In this document: positions 1 to 6,575 of the stretch, in pieces | Position numbering within the stretch: the first letter of the stretch is position 1 | How the letters are laid out: the number at the start of each line of letters is the position of its first letter | NCBI GenBank assembly: GCA_964576765.1 | Contig: CAZNWH010000061.1 | Span: 1-14,096, forward strand | Length of the DNA: 14,096 nucleotides | Source: Hellea sp964576765 | GTDB lineage: Bacteria; Pseudomonadota; Alphaproteobacteria; Caulobacterales; Maricaulaceae | Direction of reading: 5' to 3' | Translations under genes and position numbers: made by a program | The notes under the pieces: model-generated | Databases searched by the model: none | Seen by the model: only the letters and a program-made list of their open reading frames with translations | What the model was told of the DNA's origin: nothing

Positions 1-7
1 TGATAAT

Positions 8-55
8 CTCCTGTCTTGGCGTGCGGTAGGGAGAATGCCCGACCGATAAAACAGG
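8..55 (-). promoter_or_regulatory. Structured 5' leader RNA (riboswitch-like) of a gene off the left edge
   Basis: Read on the minus strand, the segment folds into two nested helices. The outer helix pairs CCTGTTTT (55-48) with AAGACAGG (17-10), 8 pairs with one G-U. The inner helix pairs CGGTCGGG (45-38) with CCCTACCG (31-24), with one internal mismatch and loop CATTCT. The strands joining the helices are AT and CACGCC. An AGGAG Shine-Dalgarno (12-8) overlaps the 3' strand of the outer helix, so folding could hide the ribosome site. Seven bases remain before the window edge, which fits a start codon just outside. No U-tract follows, so this is not an intrinsic terminator. The nested layout ending in the SD is reminiscent of leader motifs reported from Alphaproteobacteria, such as the serC leader, but that identity is a guess. 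The pairing and SD are seen directly; the regulatory role is inferred. Confidence 0.5.
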
Positions 56-122
56 GGTAGCCACATAGCTCTGAACTTACTCTGGGATTTTGTTTCATTT
101 TCAGTTCATAAAGATTAAGCAC

Positions 123-1208
123 TTATTTCGAAACGCCATGACGTTTCAGAAAGACGCCAATTTCATCCAAGGCTTGGTGGGCTTCTTGGACATAATTATC
201 AAATATCTGCCAGACATGCGGCAGGTTTGTCCAGCTTTGAAAGACAATTGGGGAACCTTGACTGTCAGCTTTAACCGCATAGCGCGCTGCGTCATCAAAA
301 AGCATTTCACTCGCGCTAGCTTGTATCAATGTCGGGGCGAGGCCGGATAAATCATCATAGACTGGCGATATGACCGGATCAGAGGGATTAAATCCATAAG
401 CTTTTTTGAGGCCCCAGAGTAATAATGTCCTTGGAGCCTTAAGAACGGGCTTGAGTAATGGTGTTAATATAAGGTCTTTATCAAGATTAGTTTTCATTGA
501 CGGACTTGAAAGCGCTGCATCCGTGACTGGGGACAACGCCACTATAGCATTAGCTTTGCGCTGCGCCGTATCCCGGGTCCAGTGGCTAACCATGAGTGCG
601 AGGTTACCGCCTGCAGAATCGCCAGCTATGCCAATGGCATCTGTTGTCGACGGGCCGTCGGGACCATTATCTAAAATCCAACTATAGGCAGCGCGGCTAT
701 CATCTATTGTCGCTTGTCTAGAATTCTCTGGCATAAGCCGATAATTTGGCGCGAAGACGGCGCAGCCCGTTTGCTTGGCAAGATTATAAGTAATTGGGCG
801 GTGACTGATCGCACTCCCGACCGTAAAGGCTCCGCCATGCAGATAAAGTATTCGCTTATTGGGGTCAGCCCCTTCAATTAAAGTCCAATCCCCATCTATT
901 TTAATACCCTCGTGAACGAAACTATCAGACCTAAACTCACACTCATAATCGCGTGCGAGCCCTGCCGCGTCAAAGCGCTCGCGTTTACTGGCCCATCCTG
1001 ATGACGCATTAGCTGCTTGGCCTTGCATGCCGAAATTTTCGTTTAAATATGCATTTAATCTCTCAAGGCCTTCAGGCTGCTCAGGGACATTATGGGTCAG
1101 GGGTAAATTGCGGTCGTATTTTTTTAAATTCTCTCCATCTAAAACGAAATGCGTATATAAGAGCAAGGCAATAATTATGACCGAGAGGATAAAGATAGTT
1201 ATGAGCAT
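123..1208 (-). CDS. Membrane-anchored alpha/beta hydrolase of the hormone-sensitive lipase (HSL) family
   Basis: Probable carboxylesterase or lipase of about 361 residues. Residues 2-20 are a strongly hydrophobic segment with no clear cleavage site, so the enzyme is probably anchored in the inner membrane with its catalytic domain outside the cytoplasm. The fold is marked by the oxyanion-hole HGGAF near residue 124 and the nucleophile elbow GDSAGG near 196-201 (Ser198). The catalytic His is probably in LPHVW near 331. Where the family usually has DPLxDD, this protein reads SEMLFDD, so the acid may be a Glu or one of the following Asp residues. I chose the ATG at 1208 because AGGG lies 5 bases upstream; a GTG at 1232 and an ATG at 1226 in the same frame would add 8 or 6 residues but lack a spaced ribosome site. 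It follows the Sel1 gene on the same strand after about 90 bases. The substrate is not predictable. Confidence 0.88.
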   Translation of the reverse strand: MLITIFILSVIIIALLLYTHFVLDGENLKKYDRNLPLTHNVPEQPEGLERLNAYLNENFGMQGQAANASSGWASKRERFDAAGLARDYECEFRSDSFVHEGIKIDGDWTLIEGADPNKRILYLHGGAFTVGSAISHRPITYNLAKQTGCAVFAPNYRLMPENSRQATIDDSRAAYSWILDNGPDGPSTTDAIGIAGDSAGGNLALMVSHWTRDTAQRKANAIVALSPVTDAALSSPSMKTNLDKDLILTPLLKPVLKAPRTLLLWGLKKAYGFNPSDPVISPVYDDLSGLAPTLIQASASEMLFDDAARYAVKADSQGSPIVFQSWTNLPHVWQIFDNYVQEAHQALDEIGVFLKRHGVSK

Positions 1209-1296
1209 ATAAGCCCTATGGGTCATTCCCACGTATAATGAAAGTTACTTTTATCTGCTTGATATAGCAGTTGTATAGTCCGTGTGATTAAAAACT

Positions 1297-2466
1297 TTAT
1301 CGGGCGCGAGCTCTCGCACGTGCTAAGATCGTAGGGTCCACATTATCCTCTAGACGTTTCTTAAGCTGAGCCCTGTCTTTGTCATAATCATCCACGCTGC
1401 TTTGTCCTGATTTCAGAAGCCAGTAATAAGCTTCTTCAAAGTTTTGCGTAACGCCTTCGCCTTTGGCCAAAGTAAAGGCATAAAGGAATTGACCTTCACT
1501 ATCTCCGCCTTGGGCTGATTTTTCAAACCACTTAGCCGCTTCACTTTCTGAACGTGCTGCACCTGCGCCTTGATAGACTAAAAGTCCATAATCAGCTTGC
1601 GCTGCGGCATGGCCACCTTGGGCGGCCTGTTTTAGTAAGCTTGCTGACCGGGCAGAATTAGGCCGAATGTCAAAATTTTCAGCATACATCACACCTGCTA
1701 TATAAGCGGCTTCAACATGGCCTGCTTCTGCAGCTTGTTCATAATATTCCAATGCTTTCTTGGGGTCTTTCTCAAAATGTCTATCCCCTAACCGTTTGGT
1801 CGCGTCTTTATCAAAACTTTCAGACGCTTTTTCTAGAAGCCTGTCGGATTGGGCCGTATTGACTTGGGTGCCTTGTCCTGTTCGGTAAAGATCAGATAGG
1901 GCGCGCATTGCATCGGTTCGACCCATATCTGAGGCCCGTGTTAAATAGGTTATAGCATCCGCTGTTGTTAATCCGGCTTCATTTCTAATTGCCATCTCGC
2001 CAAGCGCGACAAGCGCGTCAGGATGGTTTTTTGAGGCGGCCATACTGTACCAGCGCCGCGCATGATCAAGATTGACGTGACCAGCTTCACCTTTGCGCAG
2101 AATATACCCCGCCATAACGGCGGCATCTGCGCTGCCGTTATGAGCAGCTGCACTGGCATGAGCCAGAGCCGTCTTTTTGTCGCCAGCTTCAAAACTGCGA
2201 AGGGCATCTTCAAATGTAATGGTGGCCTCTGCAATATTATTGGTCGCAGCAAAAGCCGCTGGGCTGATAGCGATAGAGCCTAGGGCGAGGGGGGCTGACA
2301 AAGCTGCGAGAATTGCGACACGGCCGAACCGGGTCCGTCTTGATAGGCCCAGACTCCCGAGGAAATGGCGAGAAAATCCGCGCCTGATTGTACGAGCTGT
2401 TGGGCGTTGCTTACCGTTATGCCGCCAATTGCAACTGACGGTATTTCGACTGCTTCTTGCCACCAT
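1297..2466 (-). CDS. Exported Sel1/TPR-like repeat protein, start overlapping thiE
   Basis: The mature region holds about seven Sel1-type helical repeats of roughly 36 residues, with typical elements such as AAxAGHVEAAYIAGVMY, AAQGGHAAAQADYGLLVYQG and AKWFEKSAQGGDSEGQFLYAF. Sel1 proteins are scaffolds for protein-protein contacts, often in the periplasm. A signal peptide is visible: basic RRTRFGR (43-49), a hydrophobic core to about residue 66, and AxA-type cleavage around 73 (AAFA). About 42 Arg-rich residues precede it, which is unusually long. The ATG at 2466 has GGAG 8 bases upstream, but it places 187 bases of the gene inside thiE. The only other canonical in-frame start near the signal peptide is a TTG (about 2298) inside the hydrophobic core; a non-canonical CTG at 2352 would give a normal-length signal peptide. 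It is probably co-transcribed with csaA and thiE. No partner can be named. Confidence 0.85.
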   Translation of the reverse strand: MVARSSRNTVSCNWRHNGKQRPTARTIRRGFSRHFLGSLGLSRRTRFGRVAILAALSAPLALGSIAISPAAFAATNNIAEATITFEDALRSFEAGDKKTALAHASAAAHNGSADAAVMAGYILRKGEAGHVNLDHARRWYSMAASKNHPDALVALGEMAIRNEAGLTTADAITYLTRASDMGRTDAMRALSDLYRTGQGTQVNTAQSDRLLEKASESFDKDATKRLGDRHFEKDPKKALEYYEQAAEAGHVEAAYIAGVMYAENFDIRPNSARSASLLKQAAQGGHAAAQADYGLLVYQGAGAARSESEAAKWFEKSAQGGDSEGQFLYAFTLAKGEGVTQNFEEAYYWLLKSGQSSVDDYDKDRAQLKKRLEDNVDPTILARARARAR

Positions 2467-2948
2467 TTTAAAATCTCCACGTCTGCGCGATATTTGGCGG
2501 TTTTGGTATCTGTTTCAAAAAACGCTCCAAAGGCCACGTAATCGGCGCCAGATGAAGCCGCTTTAAAGGCCAATTCTTTGGAGTTATGGCAGGTGATGCC
2601 AATAATTGCATCCCCTCCAAGCAGTTCTCTGGATGAAAAATAGTCCATGTCGTTTTGTCCGAGATGAACACCATCTGCACCGACCTCCTTGGCTAATTCC
2701 GGACTGTCATTGATTAGCAATAACGTCCCATATTTATGACATATGGGCTTTATAGCTTGTGCAGCCTGAATAATGGCTGAATTTTCAGCAGGGTCCCCAT
2801 TCATGTTTTTAAGGCGAATTTGCAAACAAGCGACGGAAGCAGATGACAAAGCCTCATGTAATGATACGCAAAAAGCCTTCAAATTCATAATTTGAGGTGG
2901 CGTAATTAAATATATCTGACAGGGGTTTGTTGTCGTTGACGCACTCAT
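2280..2948 (-). CDS. thiE: Thiamine phosphate synthase ThiE
   Basis: A TIM-barrel enzyme that joins hydroxymethylpyrimidine diphosphate with the thiazole phosphate to give thiamine phosphate and diphosphate, in the cytoplasm. Family motifs occur in order: LQIRLK (42-47, the QxRxK strand), LLIND (77-81), GVHLGQND (93-100), IGITCHN (116-122), GADYVAFGAFFETDTK (134-149, binding the diphosphate and thiazole phosphate) and VAIGGIT (172-178). The length of 222 residues is normal, with a slightly extended N-terminus. Its ATG overlaps the csaA stop as ATGA, so the two are translationally coupled. Its 3' end is shared with the Sel1 gene in another frame. No TPP riboswitch is apparent upstream, and no other thiamine gene lies in the window, so it may serve salvage or work with pathway genes elsewhere. 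Confidence 0.95.
   Translation of the reverse strand: MSASTTTNPCQIYLITPPQIMNLKAFCVSLHEALSSASVACLQIRLKNMNGDPAENSAIIQAAQAIKPICHKYGTLLLINDSPELAKEVGADGVHLGQNDMDYFSSRELLGGDAIIGITCHNSKELAFKAASSGADYVAFGAFFETDTKTAKYRADVEILKWWQEAVEIPSVAIGGITVSNAQQLVQSGADFLAISSGVWAYQDGPGSAVSQFSQLCQPPSP
2475..2478 (-). promoter_or_regulatory. Shine-Dalgarno site for the Sel1 gene, inside thiE
   Basis: GGAG on the minus strand, 8 bases before the ATG at 2466. It lies within thiE codons for VEILKWW, so it could be a chance match. If functional, it makes the long thiE/Sel1 overlap real and would load ribosomes while thiE is being translated. Confidence 0.4.
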
Positions 2949-3292
2949 ACTAATCTGGAGCCATCTGGAACGATGCTATCGGGGCTAAAGAGAGTAACTT
3001 CGCCTTTAGCATTATAAAAACCAAGAGTTAAAACCTCTGACATAAAGGGGCCTATTTGGCGCTTGGGGAAATTGACTACCGCTGCGACCTGTTTGCCAAC
3101 AAGGTCTTCTGGGTTGTAAAGCACCGTGATCTGAGCCGAAGATTTTTTAACGCCAATTTCAGGGCCGAAGTCGATTTTAAGTTTATAGGCTGGCTTTCGT
3201 GCTTCTGGAAACTGTTTAGCTTCGACTATCGTCCCCGTTCGAATATCAACTTTTAAGAAAGTCTCAAAATCTGTCTCTGGTGTTTGGCTCAT
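2945..3292 (-). CDS. csaA: CsaA-type tRNA-binding OB-fold protein
   Basis: A 115-residue stand-alone tRNA-binding domain of the family that includes Bacillus CsaA and the C-terminal domain of methionyl-tRNA synthetase. Typical segments are FLKVDIRTGTIVEA (13-26), the ARKPAYKLKIDFG strand, SSAQIT, VGKQVAAVVNFPKRQIGPFMSEVLTLG and the C-terminal SPDSIVPDGSRLV. Members form dimers and bind tRNA; a chaperone or secretion-related role was proposed for the Bacillus protein. It is the first gene of the leftward csaA-thiE-Sel1 run and ends by overlapping the thiE start by four bases. It diverges from the GNAT gene across 73 bases that must hold both promoters. No strong ribosome site is seen before its ATG. 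Confidence 0.92.
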   Translation of the reverse strand: MSQTPETDFETFLKVDIRTGTIVEAKQFPEARKPAYKLKIDFGPEIGVKKSSAQITVLYNPEDLVGKQVAAVVNFPKRQIGPFMSEVLTLGFYNAKGEVTLFSPDSIVPDGSRLV

Positions 3293-3365
3293 ATCAGGTT
3301 TATGTCAATCCGGGGGAACAGCGTCTAGTTTTAATTGTGATGTTTAATACCAATGAAAGGCTTAA

Positions 3366-3854
3366 ATGATGAATATTCGCCCAGCTTTACCATCAGACAA
3401 TGGTCAGGTCTGGTCTTTGGTCAAGCCCGTTTTAAGGGCCGGAGAAACCTATCCCCTCTCGCGGGATATTTCTCGTGAAGACGGCCTCGCTTATTGGTTT
3501 GCTCAAGACAAAACAGTCTTTGTGGCTGAAGATACCCAAAAAAGATTGATAGGCCTTTATTACATCAAGCCTAATAATCAGGGGGGCGGAGACCATATTT
3601 GTAATTGCGGTTATGTGACGATGGAGACCGAACGCGGTAAAGGTATAGCGCAAAGACTTTGCCGACATTCCTTGGAATATGCTAAACAAGCCGGGTATCG
3701 CGGGATGCAATATAATTTGGTTGTCTCGACAAATAAAGCGGCGGTTCATTTATGGAAAAAAATGGGGTTTAAGATTGTCGGAACACTTCCGGGTGTATTC
3801 CATCATCCCGGCATTGGCGATGTCGATGCTTATGTCATGTTCCAAATCTTATGA
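3366..3854 (+). CDS. GNAT family N-acetyltransferase
   Basis: A single-domain acetyl-CoA-dependent acyltransferase of 162 residues. The acetyl-CoA pyrophosphate loop is RGKGIA (90-95), preceded by the beta-4 strand GYVTME. The later motif NLVVSTNKAAVHLWKKMGFKIVGTLP (117-142) and the ending GVFHHPGIGDVDAYVMFQIL are typical of a widespread bacterial GNAT subgroup with small amine or amino-acid substrates. The actual substrate cannot be read from sequence. AAAGG lies 5 bases before the ATG at 3366 and 8 before a second ATG at 3369, so either may be used. It stands alone, with csaA diverging on its left and a CtrA-marked promoter region on its right. Confidence 0.92.
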   Translation: MMNIRPALPSDNGQVWSLVKPVLRAGETYPLSRDISREDGLAYWFAQDKTVFVAEDTQKRLIGLYYIKPNNQGGGDHICNCGYVTMETERGKGIAQRLCRHSLEYAKQAGYRGMQYNLVVSTNKAAVHLWKKMGFKIVGTLPGVFHHPGIGDVDAYVMFQIL

Positions 3855-3875
3855 ATCATAAATGAAGAAACGTAG

Positions 3876-3914
3876 TTAATAGGCTCTTAAGACTTATAGT
3901 TAAGGATATCTTAA
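3876..3914 (+). promoter_or_regulatory. Two tandem perfect CtrA boxes (TTAA-N7-TTAA)
   Basis: TTAATAGGCTCTTAA occupies 3876-3890 and TTAAGGATATCTTAA occupies 3900-3914. Both match the full CtrA consensus TTAA-N7-TTAA exactly, and the starts are 24 bases apart. A -10-like TATAGT lies between them at 3895-3900. The pair sits in the 84-base gap before the lipoprotein gene at 3939. CtrA is the master cell-cycle response regulator of Alphaproteobacteria and binds this pattern near -35 elements to activate, or over start sites to repress. The motif is seen directly; regulation of the downstream gene is inferred. Confidence 0.65.
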
Positions 3915-3938
3915 ATTCGATTCGTTCCAGAGAGATCC

Positions 3939-4535
3939 GTGCTAAAAATAACACCCTTAAATAAAATCAACGTCTCAGCAACAGGGTCTAAAAAGAGAAT
4001 CGATAAAAAATCTTTTAAAGCCCTATGCCTCTTAGGGGGCGTCCTAAGTTTGACGGCTTGTTCGACAGGCTCAGGCAGTGTTTATTCTTCAAGTAGTTCA
4101 GGCGGTTGCGGTTCTGCTTTCACGCAAGCCTGCGAGCATACCCATAGTGGCCAAACAGCCGTCATTAGATCACGTTATGGGGCGGGCTCTTCATCTTATG
4201 AATCATTATCTTTTGGTTCTTATGGACAAAACTATCCTGCGTTCCAATCAATCGGTTATGTACCGCAAGGCGTCACCTATGTGCAATCTCCGCAATCTGT
4301 TGTCAGCTATGTCGAAACAATCCCGGTTCAAAGTGAACCTGCGCCGCTCCCACTCCCCGCGCCTGCGCCTGTTATATTTTCTGAGCCTCAACCCGTTATT
4401 GAAGCCCTTCCGCCTGTTTCTAGCTGGGAAGCGACGCCATCTTGGGACAGTGTTGATGATATAAGCTGCCCTCCGGGGACCATACAGGGCTATGATGGCG
4501 GCCCATGTGTTCAGGTGGAAATCGGACGTAAATAG
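3939..4535 (+). CDS. Predicted lipoprotein of unknown function with Pro-rich middle
   Basis: A 198-residue secreted protein. A basic N-region (SKKRIDKKSFK) and a hydrophobic stretch lead to a lipobox LTAC with Cys41 as the predicted lipidation site, so the mature protein is probably anchored in the outer membrane. After it come a Ser/Gly-rich linker, two cysteines (57, 65), a Tyr/Ser-rich segment, a Pro/Ala-rich stretch (about 131-160) likely to be extended, and a C-terminal CPPGTIQGYDGGPC motif (177-190) whose two cysteines could form a disulfide. No enzyme domain is recognised. The start is a GTG with AGAGA 3 bases upstream, a weak ribosome site; no ATG lies between it and the lipobox. Two CtrA boxes lie directly upstream, suggesting cell-cycle-timed expression. 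A polar or surface role is a guess. Confidence 0.78.
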   Translation: MLKITPLNKINVSATGSKKRIDKKSFKALCLLGGVLSLTACSTGSGSVYSSSSSGGCGSAFTQACEHTHSGQTAVIRSRYGAGSSSYESLSFGSYGQNYPAFQSIGYVPQGVTYVQSPQSVVSYVETIPVQSEPAPLPLPAPAPVIFSEPQPVIEALPPVSSWEATPSWDSVDDISCPPGTIQGYDGGPCVQVEIGRK

Positions 4536-4601
4536 TCAGACCTCAAGACTATCATAATGCGAATAGGACTGTGATTGGTCGCCTAAAAACGTCATAAATC
4601 C

Positions 4602-4616
4602 TTAAAACTTATTCAA
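4602..4616 (+). promoter_or_regulatory. Near-match CtrA box upstream of the phosphohexomutase
   Basis: TTAAAACTTATTCAA differs from TTAA-N7-TTAA at one fixed base. It lies 31 bases before the start codon at 4648, in the 112-base gap after the lipoprotein gene. This is weak evidence, since near-matches are common in AT-rich gaps. Confidence 0.2.
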
Positions 4617-4647
4617 TAAAAACAGCTGCGAATATAAGGACTTTATC

Positions 4648-6171
4648 ATGACAAACCGTAAGCCTAAGCCCGCCCTCTCGCCCAATACGATTGAATTTGA
4701 GACCCAAGCTCTCGTGAAGCCGACGGGGTTTCGTGAATATGATGCGCGCTGGTATTTTGGTCTGCCGGGGGATGAGAAGCCGTCAGAGCTAAATTTATAT
4801 GGGGTACAGGCGCTGGGCGAAGCGCTGGGCACGCTCATGCATGAGCGCGGCGTGCCGCCGAAAATGGCCGTGGGCCATGATTTTCGTCATTATTCTCTAA
4901 GTATTAAACAGGCTTTGATGTTGGGGCTGGTTAATGCGGGGGTTGAAGTTCTGGATATTGGTCTGGCGCTCTCACCCACCGCCTATTTCGCCCAGTTCCA
5001 TCTGGACTGTCCCGGCGTGGCTATGGTCACGGCCTCACATAATAATAATGGCTGGACAGGCGTGAAAATGGGTATCGAACCGCCGCTCACCTTTGGCCCT
5101 GATGAAATGAGCCGCCTGAAAGAAATCGTGCTGGAAGCGCAAAGCAAACATAAATCAGGCGGGTCTTATCGTTATGTAGATGGCGTGCGAAAAGCCTTTA
5201 TCGACGATCTGTGCGAGGGGGTGAAACTCAAGAATAAAATTAAGGTTGTCGCCGCTTGCGGAAACGGCACGGCGGGCGCTTTTGCCGAAGAGGTGCTGAC
5301 CCGTATCGGGGCTGAGGTCGTCGCGGTGGAATGTGATTTAGATTATACCTTCCCCAATTATAACCCCAATCCCGAAGATATGAAAATGCTCCACGCCATG
5401 CGTGATAGTTGTTTGGAGCACAAAGCTGATGTGGCGCTGGGCTTTGATGGAGACGGGGACCGTTGCGGCGTCGTCGATAATGAGGGTGAAGAAATTTTTG
5501 CTGACAAGGTCGGGGTGATGCTTGCACGGGACTTATCTGCGCTTTACCCCAACGCTCAATTTGTAGCCGATGTGAAATCGACGGGACTGTTCATGACGGA
5601 CCCTGTTTTGCTCAAAAATGGGGCCAAGACTGATTATTACAAGACGGGTCATAGTTATATTAAACGCCGTTCCAAGGAATTGAATGCATTGGTTGGGTTT
5701 GAGAAATCCGGACATTATTTTTTCAATAAACCCATCGGACGCGGCTATGATTGCGGACTGACATCGGCCATTGCCATCTTGCAAATGCTTGACCGTAACC
5801 CAGGAAAGTCAATGGCTAATCTGCGGCAAGCTTTGCCTAAAACATGGGGCAGCCCAACTATGTCACCTTATTGTTCCGATGAAGAGAAATATGGCGTGGT
5901 CGAGCGCATCGTCAAGCAGGCACAAGATGATGCGGCTGCCGGAAAGACAATATTAGGCCAGAAAGTCGTCGATGTGAACACCGTCAATGGTGTGCGTATA
6001 ACTCTCGAAGACGGCACATGGGGTCTTATGCGGGCCAGCTCCAATTCCCCAAACCTTGTGGTGGTGGTGGAAAGTCCGACGTCTGAAGAGAATATGATAG
6101 GGATGTTCCGCGAGATCGAAAGCCGCCTGTCCCAATATGATGAAATTGGCGAGTTTGATCAAAAAATTTAA
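4648..6171 (+). CDS. Phosphomannomutase/phosphoglucomutase (alpha-D-phosphohexomutase)
   Basis: Interconverts the 1- and 6-phosphates of mannose or glucose through a phosphoserine. Domain marks in order: FREYDAR (28-34), the active-site loop TASHN (128-132) with phosphorylated Ser130, followed by NNGWTGVKMG; the Mg-binding loop DGDGDR (267-272); the sugar-binding loop EKSGH (352-356); and the C-terminal phosphate-binding segment RASSNSP (462-468). The length of 507 residues is slightly long for the family. The loop TASHNNNGW rather than TASHNP is, from memory, common in alphaproteobacterial members. AAGGA lies 7 bases before the ATG. The products feed nucleotide sugars for LPS, capsule or exopolysaccharide. 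The gene is followed after 21 bases by the MazG-like gene, a likely operon. Sugar specificity (mannose, glucose or both) cannot be read. Confidence 0.95.
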   Translation: MTNRKPKPALSPNTIEFETQALVKPTGFREYDARWYFGLPGDEKPSELNLYGVQALGEALGTLMHERGVPPKMAVGHDFRHYSLSIKQALMLGLVNAGVEVLDIGLALSPTAYFAQFHLDCPGVAMVTASHNNNGWTGVKMGIEPPLTFGPDEMSRLKEIVLEAQSKHKSGGSYRYVDGVRKAFIDDLCEGVKLKNKIKVVAACGNGTAGAFAEEVLTRIGAEVVAVECDLDYTFPNYNPNPEDMKMLHAMRDSCLEHKADVALGFDGDGDRCGVVDNEGEEIFADKVGVMLARDLSALYPNAQFVADVKSTGLFMTDPVLLKNGAKTDYYKTGHSYIKRRSKELNALVGFEKSGHYFFNKPIGRGYDCGLTSAIAILQMLDRNPGKSMANLRQALPKTWGSPTMSPYCSDEEKYGVVERIVKQAQDDAAAGKTILGQKVVDVNTVNGVRITLEDGTWGLMRASSNSPNLVVVVESPTSEENMIGMFREIESRLSQYDEIGEFDQKI

Positions 6172-6192
6172 GGCTGAATTTTAAGGTATGAT

Positions 6193-6489
6193 ATGATAGA
6201 AACCAGCCAAACCATAACGGTATGGGCGTCAGAAACATTTGGAGAAGCGGAGTCTATCAAAGCCTATGTACTCCGGGCACAAGATGAAATGACCGAACTT
6301 CTTGAGTCCATAGATGCCAAAAAACCTGCTACGGAGATTTTATCTGAAGTGGCGGATGTTACAATTTTACTTCACCGCGTAGTGGGAACATTAGGGCTTG
6401 AACTCTCAGAAGTGGTTGACCGGAAAATGTCGATTAACCGAGACCGTATCTGGCAAAAATCCGGCAATGGTGTCGGGCGGCATAAATAA
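6193..6489 (+). CDS. Small MazG-like all-alpha NTP pyrophosphohydrolase
   Basis: A 98-residue protein of the all-alpha NTP-PPase superfamily, which hydrolyses (d)NTPs to the monophosphate and diphosphate using Mg2+. The metal-binding pattern is complete: E32xxE35 in DEMTELL and E52xxD55 in SEVADVTILL, 16 residues apart. The N-terminal ITVWASETFG and the C-terminal VDRKMSINRDRIWQK are characteristic of the short single-domain members; a basic C-terminal K-N-R-W cluster may bind the nucleotide phosphates. AAGG lies 6 bases before the ATG. It trails the phosphohexomutase by 21 bases, so the two probably share a transcript. The likely role is house-cleaning of a non-canonical nucleotide; the substrate is unknown. 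Confidence 0.85.
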   Translation: MIETSQTITVWASETFGEAESIKAYVLRAQDEMTELLESIDAKKPATEILSEVADVTILLHRVVGTLGLELSEVVDRKMSINRDRIWQKSGNGVGRHK

Positions 6490-6575
6490 GGTAAATAAAT
6501 AGAGCAAATCAATCATTCTCTTTGAATCTTCTCTATTGAGATCAACCTCTTGCCATTTAGGAGCACATCCCCCAC

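Noticed and set aside
1043..1058. TTAA-N8-TTAA inside the hydrolase gene
   Set aside because: Wrong spacing for CtrA and located in coding sequence.
1255..1270. Hairpin CTGCT/AGCAG between the Sel1 and hydrolase genes
   Set aside because: Five pairs only with no T-run on either side, too weak to call a terminator.
6498..6537. Inverted repeat AATAGAG / CTCTATT between the MazG-like gene and hslO
   Set aside because: Only 7 pairs with a loop of more than 25 bases and no T-run; likely chance in AT-rich DNA.
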